Shown here piece after piece: positions 7,693 through 8,323 of a stretch of 8,323 nt of DNA. Numbering within the stretch: position 1 is the stretch's first letter; each line of letters opens with the position of its first letter. The position numbers and the translations under genes were made by a program. A model generated the notes under the pieces. The model did not search any database and was not told where the DNA came from. It was given only the letters and a program-made list of their open reading frames with translations. The stretch comes from Litoreibacter sp. (GTDB taxonomy: Bacteria > Pseudomonadota > Alphaproteobacteria > Rhodobacterales > Rhodobacteraceae). The stretch covers positions 1-8,323 of the forward strand of contig JABDPP010000112.1 in assembly GCA_013042765.1 (NCBI GenBank), written 5' to 3'.

Positions 7693-7715
7693 ATCTCTGA
7701 ATAGCTTAAGTCCAG
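7683..7715 (-). promoter_or_regulatory. Putative TauR operator: two direct repeats upstream of tpa
   Basis: Read on the minus strand, CTGGACTTAA lies at 7715-7706 and TTGGCCCTAT at 7692-7683, in the same orientation with starts 23 bp apart, about two helical turns. The first copy equals the TauR site CTGGAC(T/C)TAA as I remember it from R. capsulatus. The second copy matches 7 of 10 and overlaps the proposed tpa -35 element, a usual arrangement for an activator touching RNA polymerase. The site probably also serves the divergent tauA, although tauA starts about 355 bp away. Sequence and spacing are seen directly; binding is inferred. Confidence 0.7.
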
Positions 7716-8070
7716 AACTGCCACATTTTCCGGTCAAACAACGCCATAAACGCAAAAGTTCCTGAAAAAGCACTGAAATCCTGGCATTTTGTCAATGGGT
7801 TCGGGCGTGACCCCGGGTGGCTTCCGCCAATGCAGCTAGGCATTGACACATGCAATTATTTTTCCTCCACTCGATTGCGCAGATGTCCGTATCGGAACCG
7901 CAGCATGGCGGTGGCGGATCGGACGGGACTGCCAGGATGCGACGGGGGACTACCGAAAGAACTTGATCGAGACGGATGGGCACGGCTTTTCCCTGCCTGC
8001 CGGATGCACTGAAAAAATGACAGGCCGAATGGCTTGCAAAGACAAAAAGAAACTCAACTGGGAGAATATG
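7716..8070 (+). promoter_or_regulatory. tpa-tauA intergenic region and tauA leader, no gene recognised
   Basis: About 355 bp lie between the TauR boxes and tauA, AT-rich up to about 7800 and GC-rich from about 7865 to 8000. On the plus strand TTGACA (7843-7848) is a perfect -35 hexamer, but no good -10 follows at 16-18 bp. TGCAATTAT (7851-7859) reads as an extended -10 instead and would give a leader of roughly 200 nt. I find no convincing TauR box on the tauA side. Short open frames here (for example 7830-8012 plus, 7792-8154 minus) lack a ribosome site and any recognisable sequence. The tauA ribosome site GGAG is at 8061-8064. Confidence 0.4.
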
Positions 8071-8323
8071 ATGAAACTTACGACCAAACTCATGGGCGCT
8101 GTTGCCGGGGTTGCGATGCTCACGGGCGCGCAGGCGGCCAATGCGGACGGCCACTCCATCACAGTCGGCTACTTCCTAGAATGGCCGATGCCGTTCCAGT
8201 ACGCCAAGGTGAACGGCCTCTATGACGAAGCGCTGGGCGCAACCGTGAACTGGGTTGCTTTCGACACCGGTACCGCGATGTCCGCGGCAATGGCGTCCGG
8301 TGACGTGCAGATGTCCGTCAGTC
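8071..8323 (+). CDS. tauA: Taurine ABC transporter periplasmic substrate-binding protein TauA (N-terminal 84 residues, cut by window edge)
   Basis: Captures taurine in the periplasm for the TauBC importer. The visible part starts with a Sec signal peptide: MKLTTK, then a hydrophobic stretch LMGAVAGVAMLTG, and a likely signal peptidase I site after the Ala-Asn-Ala near residue 25. The mature part begins DGHSITVGYFLEWPMPFQYA and continues with a segment on a time-invariant binding-protein pattern (AFDTGTAMSAAMASGDVQMS), like the SsuA/TauA family. Two ATGs stand in tandem at 8068 and 8071. GGAG (8061-8064) is 3 nt from the first and 6 nt from the second, so 8071 is preferred; the difference is one methionine. 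tauB and tauC should follow beyond the edge. A related sulfonate-binding protein is possible, but divergence from tpa points to taurine. Confidence 0.9.
   Translation, partial: MKLTTKLMGAVAGVAMLTGAQAANADGHSITVGYFLEWPMPFQYAKVNGLYDEALGATVNWVAFDTGTAMSAAMASGDVQMSVS

Noticed and set aside
7781..7790. CTGGCATTTT as a plus-strand TauR box facing tauA
   Set aside because: Only about 6 of 10 positions match and no second copy lies 22-23 bp away.
7978..7993. Possible sigma-54 promoter (GGGCACG followed by TTCC) before tauA
   Set aside because: The GC of the -12 element is missing at the required distance from the -24 GG.
7792..8154. 120-codon minus-strand frame across the tauA start region
   Set aside because: It runs antisense through the tauA signal peptide, has no Shine-Dalgarno site and no recognisable sequence.
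1..8323. Mobile elements, CRISPR arrays, tRNA or rRNA genes
   Set aside because: I saw no terminal inverted repeats, transposase sequence, regular repeat-spacer pattern or RNA gene signature on either strand.

Overview
The window reads as a taurine-dissimilation locus from an alphaproteobacterium of the Rhodobacterales (Rhodobacter/Roseobacter type). This rests on the gene set, the GC-rich codon use and the order tpa-tauR-xsc, which I recall from Rhodobacter capsulatus. I also recall xsc-pta lying next to a sulfite-oxidising molybdoenzyme in marine roseobacters such as Ruegeria pomeroyi. No database search was possible, so the placement rests on protein motifs and remembered gene order.

Layout: almost everything is on the minus strand and reads right to left. 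From the right these are tpa (7565-6180), tauR (6070-4607), xsc (4466-2697), pta (2614-1664) and soeA (1667 to beyond the left edge, first 555 residues visible). A 0.5-kb intergenic region separates tpa from the divergent tauA on the plus strand (8071 to beyond the right edge, first 84 residues visible).

How the genes fit together: TauA is the periplasmic binding protein of a taurine importer. Tpa moves the amino group of taurine to pyruvate, giving sulfoacetaldehyde and alanine. Xsc uses ThDP and phosphate to split sulfoacetaldehyde into acetyl phosphate and sulfite. Pta turns acetyl phosphate into acetyl-CoA for growth. SoeA is the catalytic subunit of a cytoplasmic sulfite dehydrogenase that would detoxify the released sulfite. 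TauR is the pathway's MocR-type activator.

Regulation: two promoter regions, upstream of tpa and upstream of xsc, each carry a same-orientation pair of near-identical 10-bp boxes (consensus YTGGMYYTAD) spaced 22-23 bp. They resemble the TauR site CTGGAC(T/C)TAA that I recall from R. capsulatus. A GC-rich hairpin after tpa looks like a terminator. A second hairpin sits in the xsc-pta gap, and pta and soeA overlap by ATGA.

The pathway is known, and I see no undescribed system here. The most useful observations are the paired boxes, the RNA hairpins and the corrected starts of tpa and pta.
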